Shown: positions 17,187 through 26,326 of the stretch, piece after piece
Layout: the number at the start of each line of letters is the position of its first letter
How positions within the stretch are numbered: position 1 is the first letter of the stretch
NCBI GenBank assembly: GCA_017645945.1
Contig: JAGCNL010000018.1
Location: 1 to 64,000 of the forward strand
Length of the DNA: 64,000 nucleotides
Source: Salinivirgaceae bacterium
Lineage (GTDB): Bacteria > Bacteroidota > Bacteroidia > Bacteroidales > SZUA-534
Reading direction: 5' to 3'
Position numbers and translations under genes: made by a program
Notes under the pieces: generated by a model
Told to the model about the DNA's origin: nothing
The model's input: the letters and a program-made list of their open reading frames with translations, nothing else
Database searches by the model: none

Positions 17187-19070
17187 TCAATATTTCATTA
17201 CCAAATTGCTCGCCTTTGTGCGATGTCCCGGCCTGTACCAGAATCCAAAATAATTTTCGTCGGAGGGACGGAACTGAGCCGTGTCGCCACAATATGCAAC
17301 TGCATATTTCTTGCCAGGCGTCAGATTGTCGAATATGAAATAGCCCGCCGATGAATATGCTGAGTCAACCACGGCGTTATTATTGTCTTTATCAATAAGA
17401 TATGCGTATGGAAAGAAAGATATATTGGGCGCTAAAAAGGGACTAACATCGTAGAAATACTCATAAAACGGCGGCTGCACATCGATTTTGGTACGGCCAG
17501 CCTGAATGTCGCGCAGAATGAGGGACATTGTTGTGTCAGTCAGGTTTTTGAAATTTTCAAAATCCTCGTCGGTCAGGTTGCGCTCGTTTTTGGCGCGGCT
17601 CACATAACTGCGAACCTCGGCAAAATCCTTGTATCTGGTTTCCAGGCAATTGCGATAGTCGGGCGACTTGATTTTCGCCAATTGGCTGTAGAACTCGTCG
17701 TCAGTCATGAGGCCGCCTCTGAAACCATTGCGGCTGAACCTCATCTTCTGCAAAAGTGCGCGTGTGGCAAGCAAGTCGGCAACTTTCGGGCTGAAACCAA
17801 GTTTTATGGCATCTTCAGGCAGTTTGACATCGAACGATGTGGCTCCGCTTGGCTCATATTTCGCCTTTCCTGAGAAAAAGTTGATGTAGTCTATAGCATA
17901 CCCAACTGATGCCGCTGTTCTCAAAATCGAGGTGTCGTCAATCGGGCATTGCGACTTCAGTTTATTCAAGAACTCGTCGGACACGGCTTCTCCTTTGCGC
18001 ATTTTTGGTTCGGCAAAAAACATCATCATCACCCTGCCCGTGTAATATGCCAGATGGTTGCGCAGTTGCGCTTTATAGAGGCTGAACGCAGCACAATCGA
18101 CATTTGCGAACTTACTCATAACACTATCGGTAAACGACTGTGCCATATTCCAATAATCATCCTCGGTTTTCAGCGAGTCGGTTCTTGGCGACACAATGAC
18201 CTTCCCGAACGGACTCAATCCGCGATATAAGTTTCCGCCATTATACCAGTTGCTTTTACTCTGCTCGACAACTACAAGCACCGTATCGCCCTGCTTCACC
18301 ATATAGTCAAGAGCACCACTGAAATAGAATTTTAACAGATCTTCATAACCCGATTCAAGAAACTCACGCTCAAAATGGAAATCGGCAACTCCATCGACAG
18401 GTATTTTAACCTCGAACAACTTTCCGTGCTTGTCCTTTCTAACAACCTCCATCTTGCGCTTGGCCGTTTCAAGACGGTTGTCGAAAACAATGCGGCACTC
18501 ATCATTGAGGAACAAGCCGATGCGCTCTAACGAACGTATGCCTCGGAAACTGTTGTGCACGTATAGCCGCACCACCGCCTCGCCAATTGTTCCGTCAGGA
18601 ATCTCGATTTCTGGCTCGACGTGCTTTGGCGGTTCAATTCCGCATATCGAATCTAAATGGGGAGCCAACGATAAGGCTTGGCCAACGGAATTATGGCAGA
18701 CATGCCCCAACAACTTGCCATCGACAGAGTATTTTGCATCAACCAACTGCGGCCTATGGCGAGTGGTGGCCACAATCTGTCCGTTTTCCTCAACAGTGTT
18801 TCGGAAAGCAATAAACTGACCTGCAAAGTCGAGATTCACCGTCTTCGAGCCATTGGTGATTGTCACGTGAAGAGTTGTATCGGCCTTCGTAACTGACTGA
18901 TACTGCCACACATCGTTCTGGTAGAGTGCCACATCTTCAAACAGACTGCACTGCCAACTGCCATCGGCGGAAAAATAACTTCCAACCCAATCTTTTGGAA
19001 TTTCACTATTGCTGCACGATGCCAGCAGCACTGCCGCCATCATTGCTAAAACTAACTTTTTCATATTCAT
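17187..19070 (-). CDS. Lipoprotein related to TlpA-type proteins but lacking the thioredoxin domain
   Basis: 627 aa. A lipoprotein signal ends at AAVLLASC; a second Met two codons later is an alternative start. The mature N-terminus (WVGSYFSADGSWQCSLFED, then VALYQNDVWQYQSV) resembles the N-terminal domain of Bacteroidota TlpA-family thiol-disulfide proteins. The protein ends (ENYFGFWYRPGHRTKASNLV) without any CxxC thioredoxin fold. It is either a shortened family member or a degenerate one that kept only the membrane-proximal domains. It lies downstream of the transporter/TlpA operon on the same strand, separated by a dispersed repeat and a hairpin. Function unknown; probably periplasmic face or outer surface. 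Confidence 0.75.
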   Translation of the reverse strand: MNMKKLVLAMMAAVLLASCSNSEIPKDWVGSYFSADGSWQCSLFEDVALYQNDVWQYQSVTKADTTLHVTITNGSKTVNLDFAGQFIAFRNTVEENGQIVATTRHRPQLVDAKYSVDGKLLGHVCHNSVGQALSLAPHLDSICGIEPPKHVEPEIEIPDGTIGEAVVRLYVHNSFRGIRSLERIGLFLNDECRIVFDNRLETAKRKMEVVRKDKHGKLFEVKIPVDGVADFHFEREFLESGYEDLLKFYFSGALDYMVKQGDTVLVVVEQSKSNWYNGGNLYRGLSPFGKVIVSPRTDSLKTEDDYWNMAQSFTDSVMSKFANVDCAAFSLYKAQLRNHLAYYTGRVMMMFFAEPKMRKGEAVSDEFLNKLKSQCPIDDTSILRTAASVGYAIDYINFFSGKAKYEPSGATSFDVKLPEDAIKLGFSPKVADLLATRALLQKMRFSRNGFRGGLMTDDEFYSQLAKIKSPDYRNCLETRYKDFAEVRSYVSRAKNERNLTDEDFENFKNLTDTTMSLILRDIQAGRTKIDVQPPFYEYFYDVSPFLAPNISFFPYAYLIDKDNNNAVVDSAYSSAGYFIFDNLTPGKKYAVAYCGDTAQFRPSDENYFGFWYRPGHRTKASNLVMKY

Positions 19071-19086
19071 TTCTTATTTTCGATTT

Positions 19087-19114
19087 TTACGGACGCGGCA
19101 CGCCACGTCCCTAC
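19087..19114. repeat. Palindromic dispersed repeat, variant copy
   Basis: GGACGCGGCA facing CGCCACGTCC, an imperfect palindrome related to the perfect one at 973-1000 (shared core CGCGGC..GCCACGTC). Intergenic, directly upstream of the lipoprotein gene starting at 19070. Confidence 0.65.
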
Positions 19115-19133
19115 ATTAAACATTTTCACATTT

Positions 19134-19166
19134 AAAAGGCCGCCACCGCTGTGGCAGCAGCGGCCT
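19134..19166 (-). terminator. Hairpin, possible terminator of the GntR/ABC operon
   Basis: AGGCCGC/GCGGCCT arms, followed on the minus strand by four T. It lies about 220 bases past the GntR stop, so the assignment to that operon is tentative. Confidence 0.5.
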
Positions 19167-19386
19167 CTCGTTAATCAAACATTGTTTTTGTTGCGACTAT
19201 AAACATTATGTTGATTCATTTTCAGGCACTTGGTTTCAGACATCAGACAGCTCCTGGCGGTCGGTCGCTTGCCAACCTATTATGGTTATTACGTTTGAGT
19301 TAGTTGTTGGGCAGCAGTTTGCCGCTAACATCTTTTACCTTATGCCTTTTTAACTTAAAACTTATAACTTAATAACTTATAACTGA

Positions 19387-19743
19387 CTACGTCCGTTTAC
19401 GGTACAACTCCGCCACCTCGTCGATACTGATGCCGAGCACATCAATCTCGTTGAAAAACTCGGGCAGCGACTCGTTCATAAACACCTCGCGCCGCATTGC
19501 CACAATCTGCTTTCGGGCACCATCGGCCACAAAATAGCCGATGCCGCGGCGGTTGAAGATTATGTTGGCGTTTTGCAGGAAATCGAACGAGCGCACCACC
19601 GTGTTGGCATTCACCTCAACGCTGGCGGCATACTCCCGCACCGACGGCACGCGCCCGCCTTCCTCGTAGACTCCTGTCAGAATCTCGTTGCAGATGCGGT
19701 CCACAATCTGCATGTATATCGGTTTACTCTCTTTAAAATCCAT
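19387..19743 (-). CDS. GntR-family transcriptional regulator, YtrA subfamily
   Basis: 118 aa. A winged helix-turn-helix covers residues 1-75: KPIYMQIVDRICNEILTGVY, then GGRVPSVREYAASVEVNANTV and the wing FNRRGIGYFVA. A short C-terminal helical tail with no effector domain is the YtrA hallmark. These short regulators typically repress a neighbouring ABC transporter. The gene is the last of a same-strand set after the ABC ATPase, two membrane subunits and a TlpA protein, so it probably controls that set. The 160-base gap to the TlpA gene leaves room for a separate promoter. Confidence 0.9.
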   Translation of the reverse strand: MDFKESKPIYMQIVDRICNEILTGVYEEGGRVPSVREYAASVEVNANTVVRSFDFLQNANIIFNRRGIGYFVADGARKQIVAMRREVFMNESLPEFFNEIDVLGISIDEVAELYRKRT

Positions 19744-19905
19744 AATTTCAATATTTTATTGGTTAGTTGTTTTGATTGGTGAAAGGTTTACTGTTTAGTT
19801 TAAAAGTTTAACGGGTTGAACAGGTTTAAATTTCCAGTTTCGTATTTCGTAATTCGTAATTCATTTATTCTGCAATCTGAATTCTACATTCTAAATTCTG
19901 CATTT

Positions 19906-22059
19906 TTACTTCCCCAATTCCTCGTTAAGTTTTGCCTTGTAATAATCAACGCCGTGGAAGCCTGTGTGAAAATCCTTCACCATTCCGTCGCGGCCAACAA
20001 TAACGTACGACGGGATTCCCGAGAATTTCCATTTGCTCATCAGCGACGACGATTGTTTCCGCGTCAGGCGGTAGTGGTGGCCTTTCATTGAGACAATCAT
20101 GGCGTCGTATTCATTCTGCGGTGACGACTCATCGGCAAGATACAGGAACACAACATCCTTGCCTTCGAACTCCTTCTCCATGGGCTCCATTTGTTTCATG
20201 GCTTGACGGCACGGGCCGCACCAAGTGTTCCAAAAATCGATGAACACAACCTTGCCCTTGAAATCTTTTATCAAATCGACAAACAGCGCATCGCCTTCGC
20301 TCTCACCTACCTGGTGAGTGAAATAGCCGCCGCGGGCTTTTTCGGCTTCAATTTTGGCAGTGATGGCGGCATTTTGTGCCTTTACGTATTCAGCATAGAA
20401 CGGGAAACGCATCTTTTCTATCTCTGCCACAATGGAATCGGGCACAACTGTCTGCTGGCCTAATTGGCGGCAATAGCGCTGCAACTTTAAGAAATCTTTG
20501 AAATAACTATCGCCGGCGCCGAAAACTTCGTTCATACAAGAGTCGGCACTTTCGTCACTTTTGTTTCGGACATCCATTATGTGTTTATCCACAACGCTCA
20601 TATATTTGTTGATGAACGCTTGTTCTGCCTCGGTGCGGGATGTGTCGGCATCAGCCATTTTTTTCTTGACAGAAGCTAATATCGCCTGCTCCTTTTTGGG
20701 AATTTTTTGGTATTGTTCCAAATTCATCCACGTATTATGTGCTAACTCCAAAGTATTCTCTAAATAATAGTACTTGCGGAAAACATCGTCGAAACAATAT
20801 CCCCATCCTCTGATATTATATTCAAATTCGCTTGCGTAGAACATCATAATGTTGTCCATATCAAGAGTCTTTGGGTAGAACAAATATTCACGGGGTGTTA
20901 CTGGTCTCTTATAAGTGCTGTCATTGGGGTTTTTGCTGCGGTAAGCTCGTTCAATGAAATGTCGCCCCATCGAGAGATAGTACGCTGCCCGCGTTTTCAT
21001 ATAGATATCCATCAACTCTTTTCCACGTTTTGTAACGTTCACTGTGTCAATGCTGTTTTTGGAAATCTCATATCTTTTTAAAACATAATCTTTATACTCG
21101 GCCATCGAGAAATCCACTATGTCATTCTCTGTGTCTATTGACTTGGAAAAACCGAGAATGGCATTATTGGTAAGCGCATAGTTTAGGTCGACATTCTCAC
21201 CGGCAAAGTAGGGAATCAGCCGATTGTCGGGCAACTCCCATGGTTTGTAAACCTGATAAAAATCGTAATTCACCACCACTGTTTTTCCGGCAGTTACAAC
21301 AATTTCGTTACCGACAACCGGGCTCAATAATAAACCAACCATCTGATATTTTGTTGTCATTGGCACTTTAATCTCATAAGTGTTGTCAGGTTTGATTGGC
21401 GCCGTATACAACAGTTGTTCGCCCAAAATCGGGTTGTTGACGTATACCGTTAAATCTCCCAATCTGTCGCCAAAAGTCCGCTTGTCGAAACCGTAAATTG
21501 TACCTTTTATGGTTGCGGGCTCCATCGAAAACTCGTTCGGCTCAAGGCTCTGACCGTTGTCCTTAATGTTTTGAGCGTAGTTTCTCACCTCATCGGGAAC
21601 GCTGATTTTATTCTTGATTCTCTCTGCGGCACGGTCGGTAAGGGCAATGTCGTAAAGAATGAACGAATTTATGTCGTCAGATTCCATAAAATCGATTGTT
21701 TCAACCGAATTGTCGATGGGTTCGAAATTCATTACAAAGCGCGTGATAAACTCGCCATCGTCTTTCGGGAAAACCCAATCGTCGAGTTTAATTCCATCGG
21801 CCGAAATCAGTTTCCACTGCTTGTCGCCCGAGCGTAGCGTTGTGCCCGAAGCATAACGGAACGGATTATCCTTCATGCCATGGTAATAAATCAGAAAGAG
21901 TTTGGTGGCTTTTGGGGTCAACTCAATTTTTTCGATAAACAATCCTGTGCAAGTGCCCATACTGCGGGCGCCGATTACAGGATTCTCAATAGTTCGTTGC
22001 GCCATAATTGTCAACGGCAACACGAACAAAGTTGTCAGTATTAAAAGAAAGTGTTTCAT
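19906..22059 (-). CDS. TlpA-family thiol-disulfide protein with long N-terminal region
   Basis: 717 aa. A signal peptide ends near TIMAQ. Residues about 25-150 form a beta-rich domain of unknown type, followed by a carboxypeptidase-regulatory-like stretch (ATIKGTIYGFDKRTFGDRL). The C-terminal thioredoxin fold (about 585-717) has the active-site WCGPC in IDFWNTWCGPCRQAMK and the cis-Pro loop SGIPSYVIVG. The family reduces or isomerises disulfides in the periplasm, or feeds stress and cytochrome pathways. It sits between the ABC membrane genes and the GntR gene, 52 bases after the second membrane gene, which suggests co-transcription. Confidence 0.87.
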   Translation of the reverse strand: MKHFLLILTTLFVLPLTIMAQRTIENPVIGARSMGTCTGLFIEKIELTPKATKLFLIYYHGMKDNPFRYASGTTLRSGDKQWKLISADGIKLDDWVFPKDDGEFITRFVMNFEPIDNSVETIDFMESDDINSFILYDIALTDRAAERIKNKISVPDEVRNYAQNIKDNGQSLEPNEFSMEPATIKGTIYGFDKRTFGDRLGDLTVYVNNPILGEQLLYTAPIKPDNTYEIKVPMTTKYQMVGLLLSPVVGNEIVVTAGKTVVVNYDFYQVYKPWELPDNRLIPYFAGENVDLNYALTNNAILGFSKSIDTENDIVDFSMAEYKDYVLKRYEISKNSIDTVNVTKRGKELMDIYMKTRAAYYLSMGRHFIERAYRSKNPNDSTYKRPVTPREYLFYPKTLDMDNIMMFYASEFEYNIRGWGYCFDDVFRKYYYLENTLELAHNTWMNLEQYQKIPKKEQAILASVKKKMADADTSRTEAEQAFINKYMSVVDKHIMDVRNKSDESADSCMNEVFGAGDSYFKDFLKLQRYCRQLGQQTVVPDSIVAEIEKMRFPFYAEYVKAQNAAITAKIEAEKARGGYFTHQVGESEGDALFVDLIKDFKGKVVFIDFWNTWCGPCRQAMKQMEPMEKEFEGKDVVFLYLADESSPQNEYDAMIVSMKGHHYRLTRKQSSSLMSKWKFSGIPSYVIVGRDGMVKDFHTGFHGVDYYKAKLNEELGK

Positions 22060-22111
22060 TTTTAAGTGTTTTTATAGTTAGTACTTGCTAATTATTTCAG
22101 AATTTTTTTCA

Positions 22112-22786
22112 TCACCGTTTATACCCCATCACCGTGCGGCGGCTGAACCTGCGGTACGAAACCACCACGCCCACAATCACCATCACTATTGTAATGAGCA
22201 ATACTGCACAATCGGTATCTTGTTTATTCATCAGGTGCAATTTCTCCATTATTGTAGCAAACAGAACGAAACCAAGAATTCCGATGCCCGTTGTTTTCAG
22301 TAGCGACTTGCGATTGAAGAAGGCTCCGCCCAACATCAGCAGATGTGCTCCAATCACCATCAAACCGTATGTTGATGCCCAACTTTTCCAATGAATCGCT
22401 AACGTAAAGTAGTCGCCTTCGTTGATTGTTTCGTGAATCAGAAGAGCCGCACTCGACAGCAGCAGGGGAATCAGCAGCCAAAGCAGATAGCGCGCCACAA
22501 ATGTCTCGACAGGCAACGATGGCAGTGAGAAAGTGGCTATGCAGCGGCGGCGTGTCCAGATATTGAACAGAACATGTGAGGCCAATATAATCACCGACGC
22601 AGCCATTGCTGAGTAGAACGCTTGCTCGCTAAAAAAACTAACTGAACGCCAGTCTTTTATATCGATATACAGCAGTGATGCGACTATGACGTAGGCCAGC
22701 AGCAGCGGTTTCCACCAAATTGCAGCCTCGCGCTTCAAAACCAGCGCAAATCGTTTTAAATCAAATACTTCTTTCATGGCAGTCAA
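22112..22786 (-). CDS. ABC transporter membrane protein, second subunit
   Basis: 224 aa with about five to six hydrophobic helices (for example LLLAYVIVASLLYIDI, FVARYLLWLLIPLLLSSAAL, LLITIVMVIVGVVVSYR). No sequence motif beyond that. The N-terminus (FDLKRFALVLKREAAIWWKP) parallels that of the preceding gene (FNIKRFWLVVQHEFANAWIE), so the two are paralogues and probably form a heterodimeric permease with the ATPase encoded just upstream. Only 5 bases separate the two membrane genes. The substrate is unknown; exporters of this GntR-linked type handle antimicrobials or lipids in other bacteria. Confidence 0.75.
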   Translation of the reverse strand: MTAMKEVFDLKRFALVLKREAAIWWKPLLLAYVIVASLLYIDIKDWRSVSFFSEQAFYSAMAASVIILASHVLFNIWTRRRCIATFSLPSLPVETFVARYLLWLLIPLLLSSAALLIHETINEGDYFTLAIHWKSWASTYGLMVIGAHLLMLGGAFFNRKSLLKTTGIGILGFVLFATIMEKLHLMNKQDTDCAVLLITIVMVIVGVVVSYRRFSRRTVMGYKR

Positions 22787-22791
22787 TATTA

Positions 22792-23541
22792 TTATTCAAC
22801 ATTAGTATTTAGCATCGCACGGCGTAGGCGCTTGCGCGAGAAGAGAATCCGCGCCAGACCGATGTTCACAACCGCCGAAGTGCAGACAAACGCAGCCACC
22901 ACCTGTTTCAAACGCGCGAATGAGAGGTCGTTGTCCACTTCGGTGCCAACATATTCAACTATTGAAACAGCGGGCTCGAAATTGAGATTATCGGTAATGT
23001 CGCGGGCACTTATGCTTATAACAATGACCGACACCAGCAGCAAAGCCTCAAACAACAGCAGCAGCGGCAGTCCGAACCTGCGGAACAGCGTGCCGAAAAG
23101 CACCGCCGCATTCGACTGCATAAGGATAACTCCCACCGAAATCACCAAATCAGTATTATATACCACATGGCTTCTGTATGCTTCCGGTGTGAGAGCCGGG
23201 GAGCACGACAACAAAAACAGCAATGTTGGCAACAGCCAGTAAATCAGCAGTCGGGCATAGAATTTTTCAGCGTTCGATGCCGGCAATGTCAGGTAACTGA
23301 TGCACTGTGTGCCGCTTTTCATGTTGGCAAACACCCGCGCAGGCAATGCCCACTGATAAAGTATGAACGCTGCCGCAAACAGCAGGGGAAGGGCCTTCCC
23401 TGTGAGTGAATTTGTCTGTGCAATTATGTACGACAGTGGAAACATGGCCGCAAAAATGGCAATCTCAATCCACGCGTTGGCGAACTCATGCTGCACCACA
23501 AGCCAGAACCGTTTGATGTTAAACCAGTTATTCATAACCAA
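22792..23541 (-). CDS. ABC transporter membrane protein, first subunit
   Basis: 249 aa, about six hydrophobic helices (IAIFAAMFPLSYIIAQ, LPLLFAAAFILYQWALP, LLIYWLLPTLLFLLS, LLLLFEALLLVSVIVISI). The conserved QCISYLTLPASNAEKFYARL stretch is characteristic of Bacteroidota GntR-linked ABC permeases, and its equivalent is present in the paralogue downstream. It lies 9 bases after the ATPase stop. It is predicted to form the translocation path with the second subunit; cargo unknown. Confidence 0.78.
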   Translation of the reverse strand: MVMNNWFNIKRFWLVVQHEFANAWIEIAIFAAMFPLSYIIAQTNSLTGKALPLLFAAAFILYQWALPARVFANMKSGTQCISYLTLPASNAEKFYARLLIYWLLPTLLFLLSCSPALTPEAYRSHVVYNTDLVISVGVILMQSNAAVLFGTLFRRFGLPLLLLFEALLLVSVIVISISARDITDNLNFEPAVSIVEYVGTEVDNDLSFARLKQVVAAFVCTSAVVNIGLARILFSRKRLRRAMLNTNVE

Positions 23542-23550
23542 GTCCTCCGT

Positions 23551-24390
23551 TTATTTTGCGGCAAAAGCCTGTTTCACACTCTCGGTGTTAGCCAGAACGG
23601 CATTGAAGAGCAACTCAATGTCGAGCGGAGTCTCGCTGTCGGCGGCCGTGCGCTTGCAAACCACCGCACTGCCCAATGCCGAGGGCTGTGTGTAGATGGC
23701 GCCTTCAGGCTGCTGGCCAAGCTTGCAGTCGGCGAATGTCAGATGGTCGCAAATCTGCGACACTGACATATCGAACAGCAGTTGCTGGTTGCCCAAAATG
23801 GCAATGTGGTCAATCAGATTCTCAACATCACGCACTTGGTGAGTTGAGATGATGATGGTGCGGTTGTCGGTCATGCACTCGGCCACCACCTTGCGGAACT
23901 GGCTTTTCGATGGGATGTCGAGACCGTTGGTCGGCTCATCCATCAGCAGCAGCCTGGTGTTGCAGGCCAGCGCGAAGCACACAAACGCCTTTTTCTTCTG
24001 CCCCATCGATAGGTGCGCAAGGTTCATGTCGGCGGTCATGCCGAAGCCCTGCAGGCAGCGGTCGAGCGTCTCGCGGCTGAAGTTGGGATAGAAAGGCGCA
24101 TTGAGTTTGATGTAGCGCTCGAAGGTCATTGCCGGAAGGTCGAACTCCTCAGGCACAATAAACAAATCGGCCAAAGCGGACGGCGAGCGGCGGCTCATAT
24201 TGTGGCCGTTGAAATCCACTGAACCTTGTTTGGCAAAGAGCAGACCGCTCATCAGGTAGAGCAGTGTTGATTTTCCTGCGCCGTTCATGCCTAAAAGCCC
24301 GTAGATTTTTCCTTCGTCGAAAGTCAGGTTCAGGTTGCTGAACACCTCATGACTTCCGTAGTTAAATTGTAAGTTACTAATTGTTACCAT
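23551..24390 (-). CDS. ABC transporter ATP-binding protein (YtrB/CcmA-like)
   Basis: 279 aa. Walker A is GLLGMNGAGKST (about 32-43), the signature region LSMGQKKK, Walker B LLLMDEPTNGLD, and the switch His in IIISTHQVRDVENL. The C-terminal 60 residues are a variable extension. It powers the transporter formed with the two following membrane proteins. First gene of the operon: a well-formed promoter lies at 24434-24464, about 45 bases upstream, and the leader could carry the operator for the GntR protein encoded at the operon end. Confidence 0.93.
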   Translation of the reverse strand: MVTISNLQFNYGSHEVFSNLNLTFDEGKIYGLLGMNGAGKSTLLYLMSGLLFAKQGSVDFNGHNMSRRSPSALADLFIVPEEFDLPAMTFERYIKLNAPFYPNFSRETLDRCLQGFGMTADMNLAHLSMGQKKKAFVCFALACNTRLLLMDEPTNGLDIPSKSQFRKVVAECMTDNRTIIISTHQVRDVENLIDHIAILGNQQLLFDMSVSQICDHLTFADCKLGQQPEGAIYTQPSALGSAVVCKRTAADSETPLDIELLFNAVLANTESVKQAFAAK

Positions 24391-24433
24391 TTTCTTTTTC
24401 GTTTATTAGTGTATTAGTTGATTAGTACACTGC

Positions 24434-24464
24434 AAACATACAACACTTTTTTGAACCTGCAATA
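24434..24464 (-). promoter_or_regulatory. Promoter of the ABC/TlpA/GntR operon
   Basis: On the minus strand the -33 element ATTG (24461-24464) is followed after exactly 19 bases by the -7 box TATGTTTG (24434-24441), matching the Bacteroidota TTTG-N19-TAnnTTTG layout. Confidence 0.65.
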
Positions 24465-24497
24465 GGTAAGATGATTTTTTTTTGAAAAACACATTAT

Positions 24498-24505
24498 TAT
24501 TTTTG
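24498..24505 (+). promoter_or_regulatory. Putative -7 box TATTTTTG of the LEA14-like gene
   Basis: Lies only 4 bases before the first ATG (24510) and 10 before the second (24516), which would give a nearly leaderless mRNA. The -33 element is unclear. Confidence 0.4.
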
Positions 24506-24509
24506 TCGC

Positions 24510-24983
24510 ATGCCAATGAAACGGACAATATTAATGTGCCTAATGGCACTGCTGCTGCAAAGCTGCATGAGCTTTGAAGAGCCCGAGTTTGTCTCCGTAA
24601 ACTCTGTCGAAATCAAGGAGTTGACGCTTCAACAGATAACCGCTGCAATGAACGTCACGGTGCACAATCCCAACCGCCACAACATCATAATTGAATCGGC
24701 CGATGTGGATGTAATCATTAAAGAGGCGAAAGCGGGAAAACTGATGGTTGGCAAGCCCATTCAAATTCAGGCTCGCGCCGATGCCGACTGCAATTTCGTG
24801 GTGCGGCTCAGCACACGCGAGGCCATAAAGGCGGGAATCAGGTCGATAAACGATGTGATGGCCAAAAGCAACGCTGTGAAACTCCGCGGCACGGTCGATG
24901 GCCGCTACGGAATGTTCCGCCGCAAGCTAAAGATTGACACAGCCATCAAGCCAAAGACAAAAAACAGCGGCACCACCATCTAA
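24510..24983 (+). CDS. LEA14-like (WHy domain) lipoprotein
   Basis: 157 aa from the ATG at 24510; an ATG two codons later may be used. The lipoprotein signal ends MALLLQSC. The mature domain (about 30-140) has the immunoglobulin-like WHy/LEA14 pattern: VNSVEIKELTLQQITAAMNV, the hallmark VHNPNRHNIIIESADVDVII, and a later DADCNFVVRLSTREAIKAGI. These domains are found in stress-related or envelope proteins with no enzymatic activity. It is divergently placed from the ABC operon and convergent with the amidohydrolase gene, 13 bases away. Confidence 0.85.
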   Translation: MPMKRTILMCLMALLLQSCMSFEEPEFVSVNSVEIKELTLQQITAAMNVTVHNPNRHNIIIESADVDVIIKEAKAGKLMVGKPIQIQARADADCNFVVRLSTREAIKAGIRSINDVMAKSNAVKLRGTVDGRYGMFRRKLKIDTAIKPKTKNSGTTI

Positions 24984-24996
24984 TGGTCGGCAAGCC

Positions 24997-26253
24997 TTAC
25001 ATCTTCCCTGCCAGCCTTTTGGCGCAGGCTTCAGCCTCTCTCACAATCTCTTCCTCTCCATCGATGTGGCGGTTGCGCATCACAAACTCTCCATTGCAAA
25101 TCACTGAATTTATGGCGGTTGAGTCAGCTGCATAAACCCAGTTGCTCGTCAGGTTGTGGTTGGGCGCAAGGCGCTCGTTTTTCAAATCGATGAGCAGAGC
25201 GTCGGCCAGACAACCCTCGGCAATGGCTCCGGCATTGATTCCGTAGGCCCGTGCTACGTTGACTGTAGCCATTTTCAAGGCTTCGGATGCGGGCAACGCC
25301 TCAGCGCAGCCATCGGCTTTGGCAAGAAGGGATACAAGTTTCATCTCCTCGTGCATGTCGAGATTGTTATTCGACGATGCTCCATCAGTTCCGAGACCAA
25401 GACACATTCCGCGCTCCATCATCTTAACAATCTGCGGAATACCGCTTCCAAGTTTCAGGTTTGAACACGGATTCAGAATGGCTGACGACCCCGAATCGGT
25501 CATGAGAGCCATATCGTTGTCAGTCAGATGGACGCAGTGAGCCGCCACAAAGTTGCTGCCAAGAACACCCCAACGGTCGAGCAACTCAACGGGTGTGCAT
25601 CCATTTGCCTTCATGCAGTCGCCAACTTCGGTCTGAGTTTCCGACAAGTGGGTGTGCAGAATCAGCCTTTCGTCGCGGGCCACCTCGGCGCATCGGCGGA
25701 ACAGCTTCTCGCCCACAGTATAAATGGCGTGCGGCATGGCGGCAATCTTAACGCGCTCCGACTCGTGGCTATGGTTCCGCAGAAACCGGATGTTCTCCTC
25801 AATATGCTCGGGCGAGTCGATATTTTCAGCAATAGTTACACCGATTGTGGCGCGAATACCCATCTCTTCTACAACTTTCATGGTGTATTCGCGGTGCCAG
25901 TACATGTCTGAAAAAAAGACAGTTCCCGATTTTATCATCTCCAAAATGGCCAGGCGCGTACCGATTTCGATGTCGCTCGGCTGCATCTTGGCTTCGAACG
26001 GCCAGATGTACTCCTGCAGCCACTTCATCAGCGGCATGTCGTCGGCATAACCGCGCAGAAGAGTCATGGCAGCGTGGCAATGCCCGTTGTAGAACGCCGG
26101 CATGATGGCAAAGCCCTTGCAGTCTATCACCTCGGCTCCGTCGCGGTCGGCGGGAGTGAGTGATTTGCCGATTTTTGTGAAGATAACGCCGTTAATCAGT
26201 ATGTCGCATTCGCGGCCTTCGTACCAAACCGATTGGAGAATTTTCTTGCTCAT
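24997..26253 (-). CDS. Amidohydrolase, 5-methylthioadenosine/S-adenosylhomocysteine deaminase-like
   Basis: 418 aa. A metal-dependent TIM-barrel hydrolase: HxH at residues 58-60 (NGHCHAAM), third His in LILHTHLSET, fourth in FVAAHCVHLTD and the Asp in LGTDGASSNNNLDM. The LLRGYADDMPLMKWLQEYIW segment and SNNNLDMHEE motif are typical of the MtaD/TrzN/SsnA group, which deaminates adenosine-type thioethers or related compounds. No methionine-salvage gene is adjacent, so the substrate stays open. Single gene, followed at higher coordinates by the phosphate transport genes on the same strand, 73 bases away. Confidence 0.87.
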   Translation of the reverse strand: MSKKILQSVWYEGRECDILINGVIFTKIGKSLTPADRDGAEVIDCKGFAIMPAFYNGHCHAAMTLLRGYADDMPLMKWLQEYIWPFEAKMQPSDIEIGTRLAILEMIKSGTVFFSDMYWHREYTMKVVEEMGIRATIGVTIAENIDSPEHIEENIRFLRNHSHESERVKIAAMPHAIYTVGEKLFRRCAEVARDERLILHTHLSETQTEVGDCMKANGCTPVELLDRWGVLGSNFVAAHCVHLTDNDMALMTDSGSSAILNPCSNLKLGSGIPQIVKMMERGMCLGLGTDGASSNNNLDMHEEMKLVSLLAKADGCAEALPASEALKMATVNVARAYGINAGAIAEGCLADALLIDLKNERLAPNHNLTSNWVYAADSTAINSVICNGEFVMRNRHIDGEEEIVREAEACAKRLAGKM

Positions 26254-26326
26254 AACTGTATAGGTATTGGGTATTAGGTGTTGGGTAAAAGTTTAATGGG
26301 TAAAATTTATTCAATCGTTCACGCAT

